This document shows, piece after piece, positions 1 through 11,869 of a stretch of 64,000 nucleotides of DNA. Each line of letters starts with the position of its first letter. Position 1 is the first letter of the stretch. The notes beneath the pieces were generated by a model. That model had not been told where the DNA came from and did not search any database. It saw only the letters and a program-made list of their open reading frames with translations. Source of the DNA: Posidonia oceanica (taxonomy: Eukaryota > Streptophyta > Magnoliopsida > Alismatales > Posidoniaceae); NCBI GenBank assembly GCA_037176725.1, contig JAZBRS010000049.1, positions 17,936,001 through 18,000,000 on the forward strand. The letters run 5' to 3'. Both the position numbers and the translations under genes were made by a program.

Positions 1-1309
1 AACAGCAAAAATATTTTCTTCGCCTTTCTGCTGGTTTTCCCTTTTATGTTTTCCTAAAAAAAATCATAAAAATACAAAACCAATGCCAAACCCAAAAACA
101 TGTTTGTCCTTTCCCCTGCTAAAATATGCAAAACCCACAAACATATGCATAATCAAAAACCGGCTTTGGACAAACAAGCAGCGCCTGGAGGATGTCAAGC
201 AGTGACAGTCTCAGGCAAGTCTCACCCGAGCGGCACCATCTCTTGTATGTGGCTACAAAGTGAGACTAGAGCAGAACAGAGTGACTCGCTGAGCTTAAAA
301 ACTCCCGAAGCGAGATCCACCTTAACCAGAAAGTCCACCAGACATGGATAGGACCAAAGCAGAGCAGAGCATAGCCAGAGGCTATCAACGCATTGCAGAG
401 GCTGAAGGTGCACGCCGATCAGCCAAACTCTAAATGGCTCATCCAGGACTACTACCCCAAGAGGCTGAAGACATGCATATCCAAAAGAATAGAGGTCATG
501 TGAGCAAAAGAAATGTGACAACATGATATGCATATTGAGCACAAAAGAAAAATGCAGAAAGAAGTTGAAGAAAGAAGGCGCTCATGAGAGGAGTGACTCG
601 GACGAGCGTCGAAGCCCCCTCAGCTATCAGCTTCAAGCGTCACATTGGCAACTGCACGAGATACATTATCAGGAGGACCTGGCCCCACCCTCCGAGCACA
701 ACAGCACGCTCCAATCTTCTCTACAAACAACTCTACTCCCTTGGCAGGCTAGAGGCAACTCCAGTCACTCATGAGGGGAAAAGAAACATCATTCTGTGAG
801 CGTCAAAAGCGGTAGTCAGTCCTTGAAGAATTGAGACGGAGGCTAAGAAGCTGCATCCAAGGCTTCTACTACCCTGCAGTCGAAGGCTATACTCTGCAAA
901 GCCAAGGCCACATCCCGAACCAAGAGTGAGAAAGAGAGCCACCGATCACAACTTGGCATGGTGTCTCTCGAGGATCGAGATCTCCTGAGTCAGGGACCGC
1001 AGAAGCAATCCTTATGGCGCAGCTGCTTTGAGTCCAAAGCCACCAAAACATGCATGCTGTAATATATTTTTATCTTCTTTCTTTCTCCCTGTTTTCGAAA
1101 ACCGGAGCTAAGGGCGAGCACTTTTGCTTGCCTCACTCAGAGGCTCCGCACTTTTTAAATTTTGCCGCCCACCGCGTGAGCAGGTCCGTGATGACCGGCA
1201 TGTACCTCGTTTGTCACCTTGTGATGCCGCGAAGCATGCCCACACTAAGACGATTGCACGCCTATCACGATGCATTCCTGTTTCCTTTCTACATCATTGC
1301 TGCATTCGG

Positions 1310-2050
1310 GCTGGCAACCCTAACTGCTCGGCGATGGGTCCGTCAACCTATCATTTTATCGTACCATCATTGCTGCATTCGGGCTGGCAGCCCTAACAGC
1401 TTGATGATGGGTCCGTTAGCCTATCACTCTGCATTCCTCTACATCGGGCTGGCAGCCCTAACTGCTCGGTTGATGCCCGTTAAAATGTCATCCCGCATAT
1501 CCACGCTGCATATGGGCTGATATCCCCAACTATTTGGCGATAAGTCCGTTAACTTATCACCTTGCATTTGCATTACTCCATTGCATCCCCCACCGTCATT
1601 GCACTTTGCACGGTGAGCCCTTACATCTATCTCACTGCATTCGGGCTGGTAGCCCTAACTACTCGGCTGACAAAACTGTTAGTGTTGTCTCCGCCTTGCA
1701 TTTTGATGCCAGGGGTGCTTCGGCTGCCCCCTGGTATCGTTCAACGATACCAGGGGCATCTTTGTTTAGCTGCCCCATGGTATCCCATTTCCGTCTGCAT
1801 TTGGGCTGACACCCCTAACTGTTACGGGAGCATCTACGGACCTTTGCCACACCCTCGAGTATGGTTTTCCCGTTGCATTCGTGGTTACAAGCTGTCCCAC
1901 TTGTAATCACCCCTCTTGCCTGACAGACTCGCTGGCCTGTCACCATCCGCAGGCTGATAGCCCCAACTATCCGGTGGTGAGTTCGTTAACTCCCCGCGGG
2001 ATAATAGCCTTAACTATCTGGTGATAAGTCCGTTAACCTATCACCCATTT
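1310..2050 (+). repeat. Degenerate repeats of a GGCTGGCA-CCCTAACT phrase
   Basis: At least eight imperfect copies of a phrase of the form 'GGGCTGGCAGCCCTAACT' followed by 'GTCCGTTAACCTATCAC' occur near 1310, 1380, 1450, 1515, 1645, 1805, 1950 and 2000. Spacing is irregular (about 50-150 bp). The same phrase recurs in element C at 21988-22545, so it belongs to the retroelement 3' untranslated region. No protein is proposed. Confidence 0.65.
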
Positions 2051-3089
2051 CATCGTAGTGTAATAGCATTTTGTTGCATAGCATTAGCATTTCCTCATCC
2101 CACGGTCATCGCGCGACAAGATCATTTTCCCGGTTTCGCGTGCCCCACGTTCCATTTTTTTTACTACACTGCATTTCACAGCATTTGTATTGCATAGCAT
2201 CATGTAGCTTCTTTGTATTTCCTTGTAGAGTCAGTCCTAGCACTGCATCTCATCATTACAGGGACATTGCGCACCTAGGATCTGAACCCCGTATTGCCTA
2301 AGGCAGCATCTTCGTCGTCCGCATGCTTCTTTTTATAGCATTGCCAGCTCGGGATGATGCCCACAGTAGTGCGTAACCCAGGATTGTTTTCTCGGTTCCG
2401 CGTGCCCGGCGTTCCGCTGCATACCTTGCATCCTACTGCATAACATCTCATGCATTATACCCTTATTGCGCTGCTGCTCCTTTATGGTCCTTCCATCAAC
2501 TCCCGCATTCCGCTTTCCCGAGTCTTTTAGTACCCGCCGCTGCATGCACATCCCTTGCTTTACTTTTAGCATATTTACTTTCTGCGATATCCCATGCGCT
2601 TGCATTGCCATGCGTCTATAGCTGAGCTTTGCGAATGGCACCCCCGTTGCTTGGCCTACATGCATTGGCCAGCGACAGCATTGCATTGCATTTCCACTTT
2701 TCCCACGTGCATGCACCATCCCACTTTCCCAAGAGGAGTTTCAGCGCAGTAAGCGTTAGCATAGGCATGTCATTTGCACAGCATTCTAGTGTCTGCATTC
2801 ATCTGCATTTGCATTCACTTTCCTGCATTGCTTAGGACCCCCTCTGCATTGCATTACCCCTTTCCGCCTCTTCTGCCTATTTGCTACCTCGCCTAGAGGT
2901 AAGCACTTTCTCCTTCTCGCGGCCTCGTGAGCTCCTGCTTGTTTCACTTGTCCCGAACGGACGAGAACCCTTGGTCTCCCCTGGACTAGCAGCCTGCCCA
3001 AGCGGCAAGCGTGTTAGCCCTCCCGGAGCAGCCTTTTGCGCAAGTTCGGACAAGCAGCCGACTTGCTGCATTACCCTATAGAACCCCCT

Positions 3090-3480
3090 GCCTCTTCTCC
3101 ATGCATCACTCTACACTGCCCCAGCATTGGCACAAGCACGCACAGCATTAGCACCTACACTCTCAAGCATTAGCACTCACAAGCATTAGCAAGCACTCAC
3201 CTCAAGCATCAGAACCTGCAAGCATTCAAGCATTAGCTCTCAAGCATTAGCATCTGCAGCACAGCAAGCACCCCATGCATTAGCATCGGCATTAGTGCCA
3301 GCAATCACCATGCATTAGCATAGCATCTCCTCATGCATAGCACTCGCACGCGCACTAGTTCATACTTGTTCAGTGTCGGCATTCGCATCGCATACCAGTT
3401 CTGCGCTAACATCTGCACTAACTTTTGCATTAGCATGCATTGCAGCGCATTAGCATCTAGCATCTGCATTTGCATTGTGG
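3090..3480 (+). repeat. GCATTAGCA-rich low-complexity tract
   Basis: The tract is built from scrambled short words such as AGCATTAGCA, AAGCATTAGC and GCATCTGCA. It lies just before the conserved stem-loop and polypurine tract of element A. Element C has a comparable GCAT-rich tract at 22550-22866 in the same relative place, so this is a positional feature of the 3' untranslated region. Confidence 0.6.
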
Positions 3481-3484
3481 CATC

Positions 3485-3523
3485 AAGTCATGATTTCCGG
3501 TGCATCCACCGGATAAGTGACTC
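3485..3523 (+). other. Conserved stem-loop upstream of polypurine tract (element A)
   Basis: AGTCAT (3486-3491) faces GTGACT (3517-3522), and an inner CCGG (3497-3500) faces CCGG (3509-3512). The equivalent in element C at 22870-22908 keeps both stems although several bases differ. Function is unknown. Confidence 0.5.
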
Positions 3524-3610
3524 ACGCCTAAAGCAATTTGCGCTCCTGCTGGCGTCAAGTAGGGTGTCTTGTCTACCCTGAGCAGTGGTCCTGCTACGCT
3601 TGACCTCACT

Positions 3611-3620
3611 CAGGGAGGGG
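3611..3620 (+). promoter_or_regulatory. Polypurine tract of element A
   Basis: CAGGGAGGGG lies four bases before the TG that opens the LTR at 3625. Element C has AAGGAGGGG in the same position before its own LTR. In LTR retrotransposons this tract primes plus-strand DNA synthesis. Confidence 0.65.
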
Positions 3621-3834
3621 CATCTGTAGACACCCCATTCTGACAGCCCGGAAGTTGGTTGTTTTTCTCCTGTAAGCTCGTGTGGACTCTGGAATGGCAC
3701 TCCTTTTTCTAACCCCTTGTCTAGCCCAAAATCTAGCCTAAAACCTTACCCAAAACCCCAAGCCTTTTTTACACCTTTCTAAACCTTCCTAGGCCCAAGC
3801 ACAAGCCCTTTCGCAGCCTTTTGCGAACTGAGTA

Positions 3835-3894
3835 CGTTGAACGCTGGAATAGGCAACGTCCAACGTTGGACGTGTCCTGTTCCAGCGTCCAACG
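3835..3894. repeat. 58-bp near-perfect palindrome P1 in LTR A
   Basis: The palindrome is centred at 3864/3865. By hand pairing, 25 of 29 positions are Watson-Crick and one is G-T. The core is ACGTCCAACGTTGGACGT and the outer arms are GTTGAACGCTGGAA and TTCCAGCGTCCAAC. It belongs to a family of related palindromes further along this LTR. Confidence 0.85.
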
Positions 3895-4003
3895 ACTCGG
3901 TTGCAGCAACGGCTGCTCCGCCTCCTTCGGCTCACCTCCCGTCCACTCCACCGCCTCCCCGCACCTACTACCCGTCCCTTCTCACACTCCATGCCATCCA
4001 CTA

Positions 4004-4008
4004 CCTTC
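4004..4008. repeat. Left target-site duplication of solo LTR B (CCTTC)
   Basis: CCTTC is repeated exactly at 9849-9853, immediately beyond the other end of the solo LTR. Confidence 0.9.
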
Positions 4009-4329
4009 TGTAGCGATCCCGATCGGAATCAGGCTCGCTATATAGCGGCGATTGAGATCCGAGGAAGAGGCTCAACTCGAAAACACTTGAAATCGAGGAG
4101 AAAAAGGAAAGATAAGACAAATCAGAGTCGCCACCACGTCTATTAACGGAAGACGAGGAAAACCAGGGTAATGCGTGAATTAACGCGCAAAACCGAGTAA
4201 TAAATGCAAAGCAAAGCAATGCAAAGGAAAACAAATGCAAACAAATGCAAATGAGATGACTCTAGCCTAGGATAAGGGCAGTACGGTCATTGCGGGCCAA
4301 AAGACAGGGTAAGGACTCCTGTTACGTGC

Positions 4330-4352
4330 GGGGAAGGTGTTAGGCACCCCCG
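4330..4352 (-). promoter_or_regulatory. Conserved LTR GC box (LTR B)
   Basis: On the minus strand it reads CGGGGGTGCCTAACACC followed by TTCCCC. The same block occurs in LTRs A, C, E and F. GGTG and CACC around CCTAA could pair as a small hairpin. Its function is unknown. Confidence 0.6.
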
Positions 4353-4639
4353 ACACGCCCGAAAATCGGTCTTTCTAGGCTTACGCTCGCATACGTAGAA
4401 AAATGCAGGATTGAATGCCTATGTGCCTATAAATGCCTGAATGAATGCTCAAGGTGTGCTCTAAGTGGGAAGAAACAAAGCAAGGAAGTAAACGTGCTCT
4501 CTAAGTGCTCAGCTACGCTGTCCGTGTTCCGAATTAGGCGAAACCTAGCTCGTGAGAACTCCAGACAGTAAGCATCACGGCCCTATATGCAAATGCAAGC
4601 GAGAAAACAAAACAGCGAGAAAACCATGCAATGCGATCG

Positions 4640-4970
4640 ACATGCAAGGGAAAACGGCGCAAAACACGCAAAACGAGGTGAGAAAAGAGCAACGCACGCA
4701 AAACGATGCAAAAGAGCGAAAACGGCGCGCAAAACAAGCGAGAAAGCAAGACAGCACGCAAAACAAGACAAGGGAGCAAAGGGGCACCCAAAACGAGACG
4801 AGAAAACAGAATGACATGCAAAACGGAGCGAAAGAATAAAACCGGCACGCAAAACAGGCGAGAAAGCAAGGCGGCGCGCAAAACAAGGCAAGAAAACAGG
4901 AGGACACACAAAACGGTGCCAAAACGAGAGCGGGCACGCGGAACGGTGCCAAAACATCGAAGCAAAAACC
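4640..4970 (-). repeat. CACCGTTTTGCGTGCC-type minisatellite in LTR B
   Basis: On the minus strand, irregular units of about 25-33 bp built around 'CACCGTTTTGCGTGCC' repeat. The same repeat is short in LTR E and much expanded and regular in LTR F (62156-62600). Confidence 0.65.
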
Positions 4971-5689
4971 TCAGAAAAAACATGCAAATGCAAGAATGCA
5001 GAAAGAGATTAGAAAAGGCCAAAGGGGAGTCAAAACAACGTGTGTGTAAGAACAGACGTCGTTTAGGACCACTCAGAGTAGGTGTGAAGACCTACGGAGG
5101 GGAGAGGGGGCAAACGGAGGGATTACCACCTCTTTGCGACTGTTTCCCGCTAAACCGTTCCACGGTGTGTCTCGCATGCTGCCCAAAGCTCGCGATGCGA
5201 TCGGATCGTGGAAAAGGGGGAAGAAAGTCACATAAAGTGGAGAATCCAGGGAGAACGCAACACAAAACACATGGGGAAACGCGAAATGAGGATTTGAATA
5301 GACAAGCAGAAAGGGGAAGTCCTATTCTACATGCTCAAAGAGACAGAAAGCGAAAACAAGGAAAACTGTGCAAATGGCATGCAAATGAATGCAATGCAGG
5401 GGTTCAGGAGGACATACCTGGAGATCCGGGAGCCTGATCTGAAATCTGTCTGGTCCATGCTGAAGAGCGCTTCGCTGCGGTCGCCTGGGCAGCTTACTTG
5501 AGAAGATCCAACGGCCGGATCAGAAGATATCACAGCTCCAAGGCAGAAGGGACAAAACAGGGGAGAAGAACAGACCTAGGTATTCAGGAGGTCCTAGGGA
5601 TGTGCAAAAAGGTCCTCCCAAGTGAAAGGGAGCTAAAAGTGCTTGGTGTATGCAAGAAGATGCTAGAATGCAAGACTAAATGAATGCAG

Positions 5690-6640
5690 GATGCATGCAA
5701 AAGCAAGAAAAGGCAAAGAGAAGAAACTGGGAAAAGCCAGGAGTTCAGAAAGCATTTTGAAAAAGAAAGGGGCTAAAAATGCAAATTTTCCAGAAAACAG
5801 GGGTCTACAGGAAAGGGTTTCGAAAACAGGGGAGGACAGAGGTCTATTTGGCAAAAAACTAGGCCCAGAAAGTTGTTTTGAAAAGAGGGTATGCCTTAGG
5901 AGAGGTTTTGAAACCAAAAAGGGGTCAGAATGCAATTTTGAAAAAACTAGGGTCTAAAATGCAAATTTTCCAGAAAACAGGATTCTGGGGAGTCTGGGAA
6001 TACTAGTGGAAGGTCTGCATGAAATTTGGTAGGCATAGGAGCTAAAATGCAACCTAGGGGCAAAATGGTCTTTTCCCATGATTTTTTAAAAGGTGCAGGG
6101 ACCTATGTGTGATTTTGAAATCATGCAGGGGCTAAAAATGCAATTTAGTATGGAAAACATGCTCTGAAAAATAAAGGACAGGACCACAGTGTAATTTTTA
6201 AAAAGATCAGGGTCAAAAATGCAATGCAATAAGCTAAAAATGCATGTAAGAGTTACTGTCCATTTAAAATGGACCTAAATGCAAATATGCAAAACTAGAA
6301 GGTAAAATATGCAATGCAGTATGCAAAAATCAAAAATAAAAGCTAAGTTCCTACAGTGCATGGACTTAAATGCAAAAATAGTAAAATGCAAGGACACAGA
6401 CTGCAATATTATATGGCAAAAATGATGCATTTGAATGATCTGATTTAATGCAGGACCTATGTGCAAAAATCGAAAACAGAGGGACTAAAATGCAAAATAT
6501 TATAACTGAAATGCACAGTGACAGGACCAGAAGGCAAATACGAGAAAGCATGAACATATTAAGCAATTTAGCATGGTTTTTAATTAAAAACTAAGCATAT
6601 TAAATGGCAGAAGGACTGAAATGCAAAAATAAAAAAACTT
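5690..6640 (-). repeat. Phrase-repeat tract (GCAAAT / AGGTCC) in LTR B
   Basis: Loosely periodic phrases of the type 'AGGACCTATGTGCAAAA' and 'GGGGCTAAAAATGCAA' recur every 30-60 bp. Equivalent tracts are at 49240-50240 (LTR E) and 60420-61440 (LTR F). It looks intron-like rather than coding. Confidence 0.5.
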
Positions 6641-8284
6641 AAACCAGATCTGCAATATTTACACCTAAAACTTTACTAAAGAGAAAATAAATGAACAGTA
6701 GTTCGTCGACGGTCGACGAGTACTGTAGCAGGACGCCGGCAGTACTCATCGCCGCCGACAGGGGAGGTTGGGGAGGCGCAGACCGGCGGGGCTTGGTGCT
6801 GGCGTTCGTGTGGAGCTCCGGGAGCTGTCCGGAGTCTGCTCTGCTGGCCGGAGCGTCTGGAGGAAGAGCAGCCGGCGCCGGAGATGGAGAACTGGCCGGC
6901 GAGTCGGGGACGGAGCACGAAGACCGGAAATCCTAATCTAAAGGCTGGAGAAGCAAGAGGGAAGGAAGGGGAAGCTAAGGGGAGGAAAACGTACCTGAGT
7001 CCGCGTCTGAGACGTCCTCCCGACGTCAGTGGCTCCAGAGGTGGCCGGCGGCGTTCGTCCAACCGCTGCGGTGATCGCCAGTCGCTCGCGAAGGTTGGAG
7101 CCACCTCAGAACATCCCTCCGGTGCTTCCTGATCGACCAGACTGAAGCTCTACAGCCCGGGTGAGGATTCGGCACTTTTGGGTTCTCAGAACGCTGCTGG
7201 AGGTCAGGGAGGGTATTTGCTGCTCCTCAGGCCGGATGGGTTGCTCCGGGAGATTGCTGGAGGTTCGGGGAGTGATTCTGGGTGATTGGATTGCGGTTCT
7301 GGAGGCTGTGGAGAGGACTTAGGAGTTGGTCGGATTTCTGGTCAGCGGTTGATGCAGGTGTTTGTAATGGAGTTTGCAGTCTGTGGGGGGTGGTTGGGTT
7401 CGAGGTCAGGCGTTTCTGGAAGGTGGATGTCTGGTGGATTTCTGGGTGGAGTTTGGGAAGAAGCCACGGGCTGTGGTGAGGGGAATTGTGTGGTGGGTTG
7501 TCTTGGGTTTACAGGTGGAGTGTCAGGTGATCAGGGGTAGTTTTATGTGATGGAAAGACAGTGGGATGGTGGAGGAAGAAAGCTGGGTTTCTAAGTGAAG
7601 TTGGGGAATCAAATGGGAGAGAAATTGGGGCTTGAACGGGTGCTGGTTCGTTGGACAAGAAAGAGGATGATCTGCTGAACTTAAGGAAGGAAAAAAGGAT
7701 GTTTCTGGTGTGGGAATGCTCTGGGATTCAGGCCCTTCTCCGGGATGCCAAGGACTCTCGAACTCTACTCTCACTGCCCTCTTCTCTCTGGAATTGGAAG
7801 GATGAAGAGGAAGAAGGGAGAACGGTCTCTCAGGTGGAGGAAGTTGCAATGGAAATGATTTTCTGGCTTGCTAACTGCTGGCTCTCTCTCTGATTGCCTC
7901 TCTTGCCTGCTCTCACTGCCAACTGAAGGTCGACCCTCTCTGGATTGAAGGAAGGATGGAGGATTTTATCAGGAGCTGCTGCTGCTGGGCGCGAGCTGAG
8001 AATTTCAAACTCGGCCGGCGGTTACTGCAGCGGAGGGGACGGGGCGACTGGCTCCGGATTTGGTGCTGAGATGGGGAGACGGCGAGCTGCTGTAGATCGA
8101 AGTGATGGAGGCTTGAATTTAAATCGGAGGAGGGAAGACTGTTGGCAGCAGCTCGCGGGAAGAAAGAAGCCGGTGGAAGCGCGAGGAAGAAGAAGGAAGA
8201 AGAAGGAGAAAACGGGCCGGACTGTGCTGTGGGCCGAAGAAGAGAAAAAGAAATAAAAGAAGAAACGGGCCGGAGGGCCCAGTA

Positions 8285-8322
8285 AGGAAAGAAAGAAAGA
8301 AAGAAAGAAGGAAGAAAGAAAG
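8285..8322. repeat. GAAA/GAAGG microsatellite
   Basis: A run of GAAA and GGAA units lies inside solo LTR B. Confidence 0.8.
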
Positions 8323-9848
8323 AGAGGGTAGAATGGGGAAATCAAATAGGTAAAAATAAACTAAAAATAAGTAAAAATATTAGAAGAGTTTTGCTGTAGA
8401 TTAGGATTTTAATTAAGATTTTTAATGGTCATTTTGAGTTGATTATTGTGTTTTGGGCTTGATTAGGGTTTTAGGATTTTGGTTTTGTTTTTAATTGGTT
8501 TTTACTTGATTAAATGTTTGTTAAACCCTTTTTAAATTATTTTAAAAATTGTATTTCCCTTGTTGGACACTTAGGATATTAATTAGGATTTTTTAGGATT
8601 TAATTTCGTTTTAATTAGGGTTGGTTTTAGGTTCTTAGTTTTAGTCTTTTTAGGGTTTTTTCCTTCTTAAGTTTTTTTTTTTTTAAGTTGTGTTTTGATT
8701 TTTATTTGTTGATTTTTCTTGAAGTTTTTAGTTGGATTTTTCTGGTTTGATAGAGTGTTTTCAAGTCTTTTCAAATGTGTTTTTCTTTTTCTTTTTTAAT
8801 TAAGTTTTTAACTTGTTTTTCTTATGTTTATTAGGTTAGGTCTTTTGCCTTCCTTAATTACTTGTTTTAGTATTTGATTTTTAATTCTTCTTTTTGGGTT
8901 TTTTTTTTTAATTCTTCTGATGGATTTTTACCTTTGGTGGGTTTTGATTTTAGCTTTTTCCTTGATTTTTCAGTGTTTTTCTTTTGATTTGTTTTGCATT
9001 TTTTAGTTTGCATGTTTAGTTTTCTTTTTAGCTTGTTTTAGTTAAGTTTAAGTTCTTAATTGCTTGTTTAACATTTTTTTAATTGTTTTTCTTAGGATTC
9101 TGATTTGCTCCTTTTATGTTTTGAGGTTTTGCAGATTTTTATGGGTTTTTGTGGATTTTTGCAAGAGAGAGAAAAGGAAAAGAGAAGGAGGAAAGAAATG
9201 GAAAAAAGAGGGAGATAAAAAGGGAAAAGATAGGTTGGAGGAAAACGATTTTTAAAAATTCAGAAAAAGTGTTAAAAATAAAGTAAAAATAGGGATAAGA
9301 TAGAGGAAGGATAGAAGCACAGAGGGGGCCCACAGCCAGACCAGAAAAAGGATAAGAAAGGGATGAAAAGAGAGATGATAATCAGGAGAGAGAGAGGAGA
9401 GAGAAAATGATAATCCCGGAGAGGGAAAAGGGTAATTTGGGTGAAAGAGGGTCTTAAGGATCTCGGAATGGAGTGAAAATTGGTGAGTGGGTAGTCTAGG
9501 ATTTGAAGTTTTGCGTCTGAAGTTTTGGTTTGATTCTAAGGAGGTTTTGGAGGGGTTTCAAGGTGTAGAAAAAGGGTGGTTTCACCTAAGTTTTCTAGGG
9601 TTTTCAAGGATGGATTAGGCTTGGAAATTCCTAGGTCTTTGGGTAGACTTGTTGAGTGGATAGTGGTAGGTTTTCCTATGGATTTTGGTTAGGTTTTGAG
9701 GTCGGGAAAGGGGGTAAAGGTTTAGGTCAAAATGGGCTGTTTTTGAAGGGTAGAGAGGAGGATTAGGGCTAGGGTTTGGTTGGGGTTTGATCCAGCAATC
9801 ACCAAGAGGGCTCCAAGGGTCCGGGCCTGCCAAGATGGGGTGTCAACA

Positions 9849-9853
9849 CCTTC
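9849..9853. repeat. Right target-site duplication of solo LTR B (CCTTC)
   Basis: It is an exact match to 4004-4008. The interrupted LTR A sequence resumes after it. Confidence 0.9.
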
Positions 9854-10428
9854 CAAAGCCCAGTTACTACCCATCTTCTCCATATCAGCACCATTCCCGC
9901 TCTCTCTTCTCTTCACTGCCACCTGCCGCCTCTGTCAGCCACCAGTGGCTCCCTCACTGGCCGACTGACATGCCCACACCCCCTCCTGCCATCCTCGTGG
10001 CTTCTCCTCTCTCCAAGCACCTGCCAAAGCTTGCCAATTCCCCTTTGAGCCGCTGTAATTTCGGCAGCAAACCCAAGCAACCCATGAACAAAACTAGCCC
10101 AACCACCCACTTTTGGCAGAGGGCACGGACGAGCACAGCCCTTTTCCTCTGCAACTCTCCACCTCCAGAGCAAGACCAAGTGTCCACCTTCTTCCTGGAC
10201 CCTTCGCCGACCTCTCCCGTGCCTCCAGCAGCCCGCACGAGCTCGCCAGAGTCAGCTGGTCGTCCACTTCCGCAGCGTCGGTGAAGGAAGTCGTCACACC
10301 GTTCCATGCCGCGACGAGGTAAGTTCTCTATCCCCATAGGTCATGCATGCTAGTTTGAATGTTCCCATTCATTTTCGCATTTTTCTGAATCCTTTTGGCC
10401 GCGATTTGTGGCCAGAATGGAGTTCAGT

Positions 10429-10489
10429 GTGTTGGACACACCAGTTGGTGCGTCCAACGTTGGACGCGGCTTAGGCCAACGTCCAACAC
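10429..10489. repeat. Palindromic module P2 in LTR A
   Basis: The central palindrome GCGTCCAACGTTGGACGC (10450-10467) is perfect. Outer arms GTGTTGGAC (10429-10437) and GTCCAACAC (10481-10489) are inverted repeats of each other. The architecture matches P1 and P3. Confidence 0.85.
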
Positions 10490-10665
10490 CCTGCTTCCCT
10501 TGGCTTTTGTTCTGATGCTTTCCATGCTCTCTTGTTAGCTTGTTTCTGCAAGTTTGTGCCACATGCCTTCTTTATGCATTTTAGATGCCATGTCATGCCT
10601 ATATCCATGCTTTGATCCATGCCTAAGCCTTTTGCATGATTTAAGTTCATCTTGCTTCCTATCTG

Positions 10666-10726
10666 CGTTGGACGTCTAGGTGAGCCGCGTCCAACGTTGG
10701 ACGCTGGTTCACCTGGCGTCCAACAC
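10666..10726. repeat. Palindromic module P3 in LTR A
   Basis: It has the same 18-bp perfect core GCGTCCAACGTTGGACGC (10687-10704). The spacers AGGTGAGCC and GGTTCACCT also pair, with one bulged T, and the outer arms GTTGGACG and CGTCCAAC close the structure. Confidence 0.85.
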
Positions 10727-11046
10727 ATCTGTTAGCTGTAGCTTGCTGCCATGCCTACACCTTGCCTATTTTTGATGCTATTTCGTGATCCATGCTTGCT
10801 TAGAGATGCCTAGCCCCTATGGCAGCCATGCTTAGGTTTGCTAGGTCTTTTCAAGTTGCATGCCTTTCTTTTGCAAGTTTAATCCTTTATTTCCATGCTT
10901 GCCCTCTTTCTATTTTGCTTTTCTTGGATTAAATGCTTGCTGTGGATGTTTATTTTGCTCTGGTATGCCTTAGTATGTTTGCATGCATATAGGTGGGGTT
11001 AGAGCTGAGCTCCCCCTTTAGTGCAGGTGGGTCTGCATGCTTTGGT

Positions 11047-11646
11047 CGTTGGACGCCAGAGGCTACAGCGTCTAACGGCCTAGCCCCTCATTTTGTTGTT
11101 TAAAGCTTGCATGTTGCTCTGATTTTTTTGCTTACATACCTCCTGTGTTTTCATGCATGCTTAGCTTCCTTTGCAACTGTTCTTCAGCTTCCATTAGTTT
11201 ATTTGCTATTTTTATGCAAGTTGTTTGTGTGTTGTGCCTCCCATGGCGTTGTACGCTGCTGGTGCAGGCGTCTAACATTGGATGTCGGCCTAGCTCACGT
11301 CCAACATTCTGGTTGTGCCTCTAGCCTGGCACACGCTACAGGTAAGGTTCTTTTGGTTTCTTATGCTTCCCTTGTCTGCATGTTTGCCCTATGCTCACCT
11401 CCAGCAGCCCAAATGCATGATCCCTATTCTTATCTATCATTTGTATGCTTTTTTTCTTTTTTCCTCTCTAGCCTATGTTAGACGCCTGTCACTCTGGCGT
11501 CTAACGTTGGACGCCATGGTCACCGGCGTCCAGCAACCTGCTTGCTTTGATCCTTGATCCTAGCTTGCCCCTTGCTCTAATTCCTCTTCTAATCCTTTGT
11601 TAGGTTAGTCCTGCAACGTTGGACGCTAGCATTGCTGGCGTCCAAC
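11047..11646. repeat. Cluster of four more palindromic modules (P4-P7) in LTR A
   Basis: P4 (11048-11076) and P7 (11618-11646) are half modules: GTTGGACGC and GCGTCTAAC or GCGTCCAAC around an 11-base loop. In P7 AGC and GCT in the loop also pair. P5 (about 11247-11304) and P6 (11477-11532) are full double modules centred on AACATT and AACGTT. Spacing between modules is roughly 130-370 bp. Confidence 0.8.
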
Positions 11647-11869
11647 ACCTGCTAGAGGCAAACAGCATGCAGATTTTGGAAAACAATGTATTCTAGCTAT
11701 ATTGATGCAATACAGATGCAAATATACAGCTAGTGTTGCCAGCGTCCAATGCTTGCAGATGGCTGATAGTCATTTTAAAACGCCGATTTTGCTTCGCCCG
11801 TCGTTTTCCGCGTTATATTGCTTCTTTGGCTTGCTGCAACCCCTATGCATGTTGCCCAACCCTTTGTTC

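Larger units (their letters stand above)
1..3624 (+). mobile_element. 3' internal (non-coding) end of Tat/Ogre-type LTR retrotransposon A
   Basis: No coding region is convincing here and 1-1050 shows nothing I can name. From about 1100 the sequence is collinear with 20840-23008: it has the same 'GGCTGACACCCCTAACTGT' phrase near 1805, the same conserved stem-loop and the same polypurine tract directly before an LTR start. Both are therefore read as the 3' untranslated internal end of related Tat/Ogre-type elements. The coding part of element A would lie left of the window. The lineage rests on the LTR type and the primer-site type seen in the related element F at 63252. Confidence 0.6.
4009..9848 (-). 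mobile_element. Solo LTR B (Ogre-type, 5.84 kb)
   Basis: Read on the minus strand it opens TGTTGACACCCCATCTTGGC at 9848 and closes GATCGCTACA at 4009. It is flanked by the perfect 5-bp duplication CCTTC and has no internal domain or second LTR, the signature of LTR-LTR recombination. It is closely similar to solo LTR E (46064-51794) along its length and more distantly to LTR F. It has the conserved GC box (4330-4352), the PBS-like GAGTCGCCACC (4125-4135, minus), donor-like sites at about 6994 and 5417, and a pyrimidine-to-AT-rich front half. It sits inside the LTR of element A, so it is the younger insertion. Several spurious reading frames lie in it. Confidence 0.92.

Noticed and set aside
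4706..5437. 243-codon Lys/Arg-rich frame
   Set aside because: It lies antisense in solo LTR B across its minisatellite, and the frame is not conserved in E or F.
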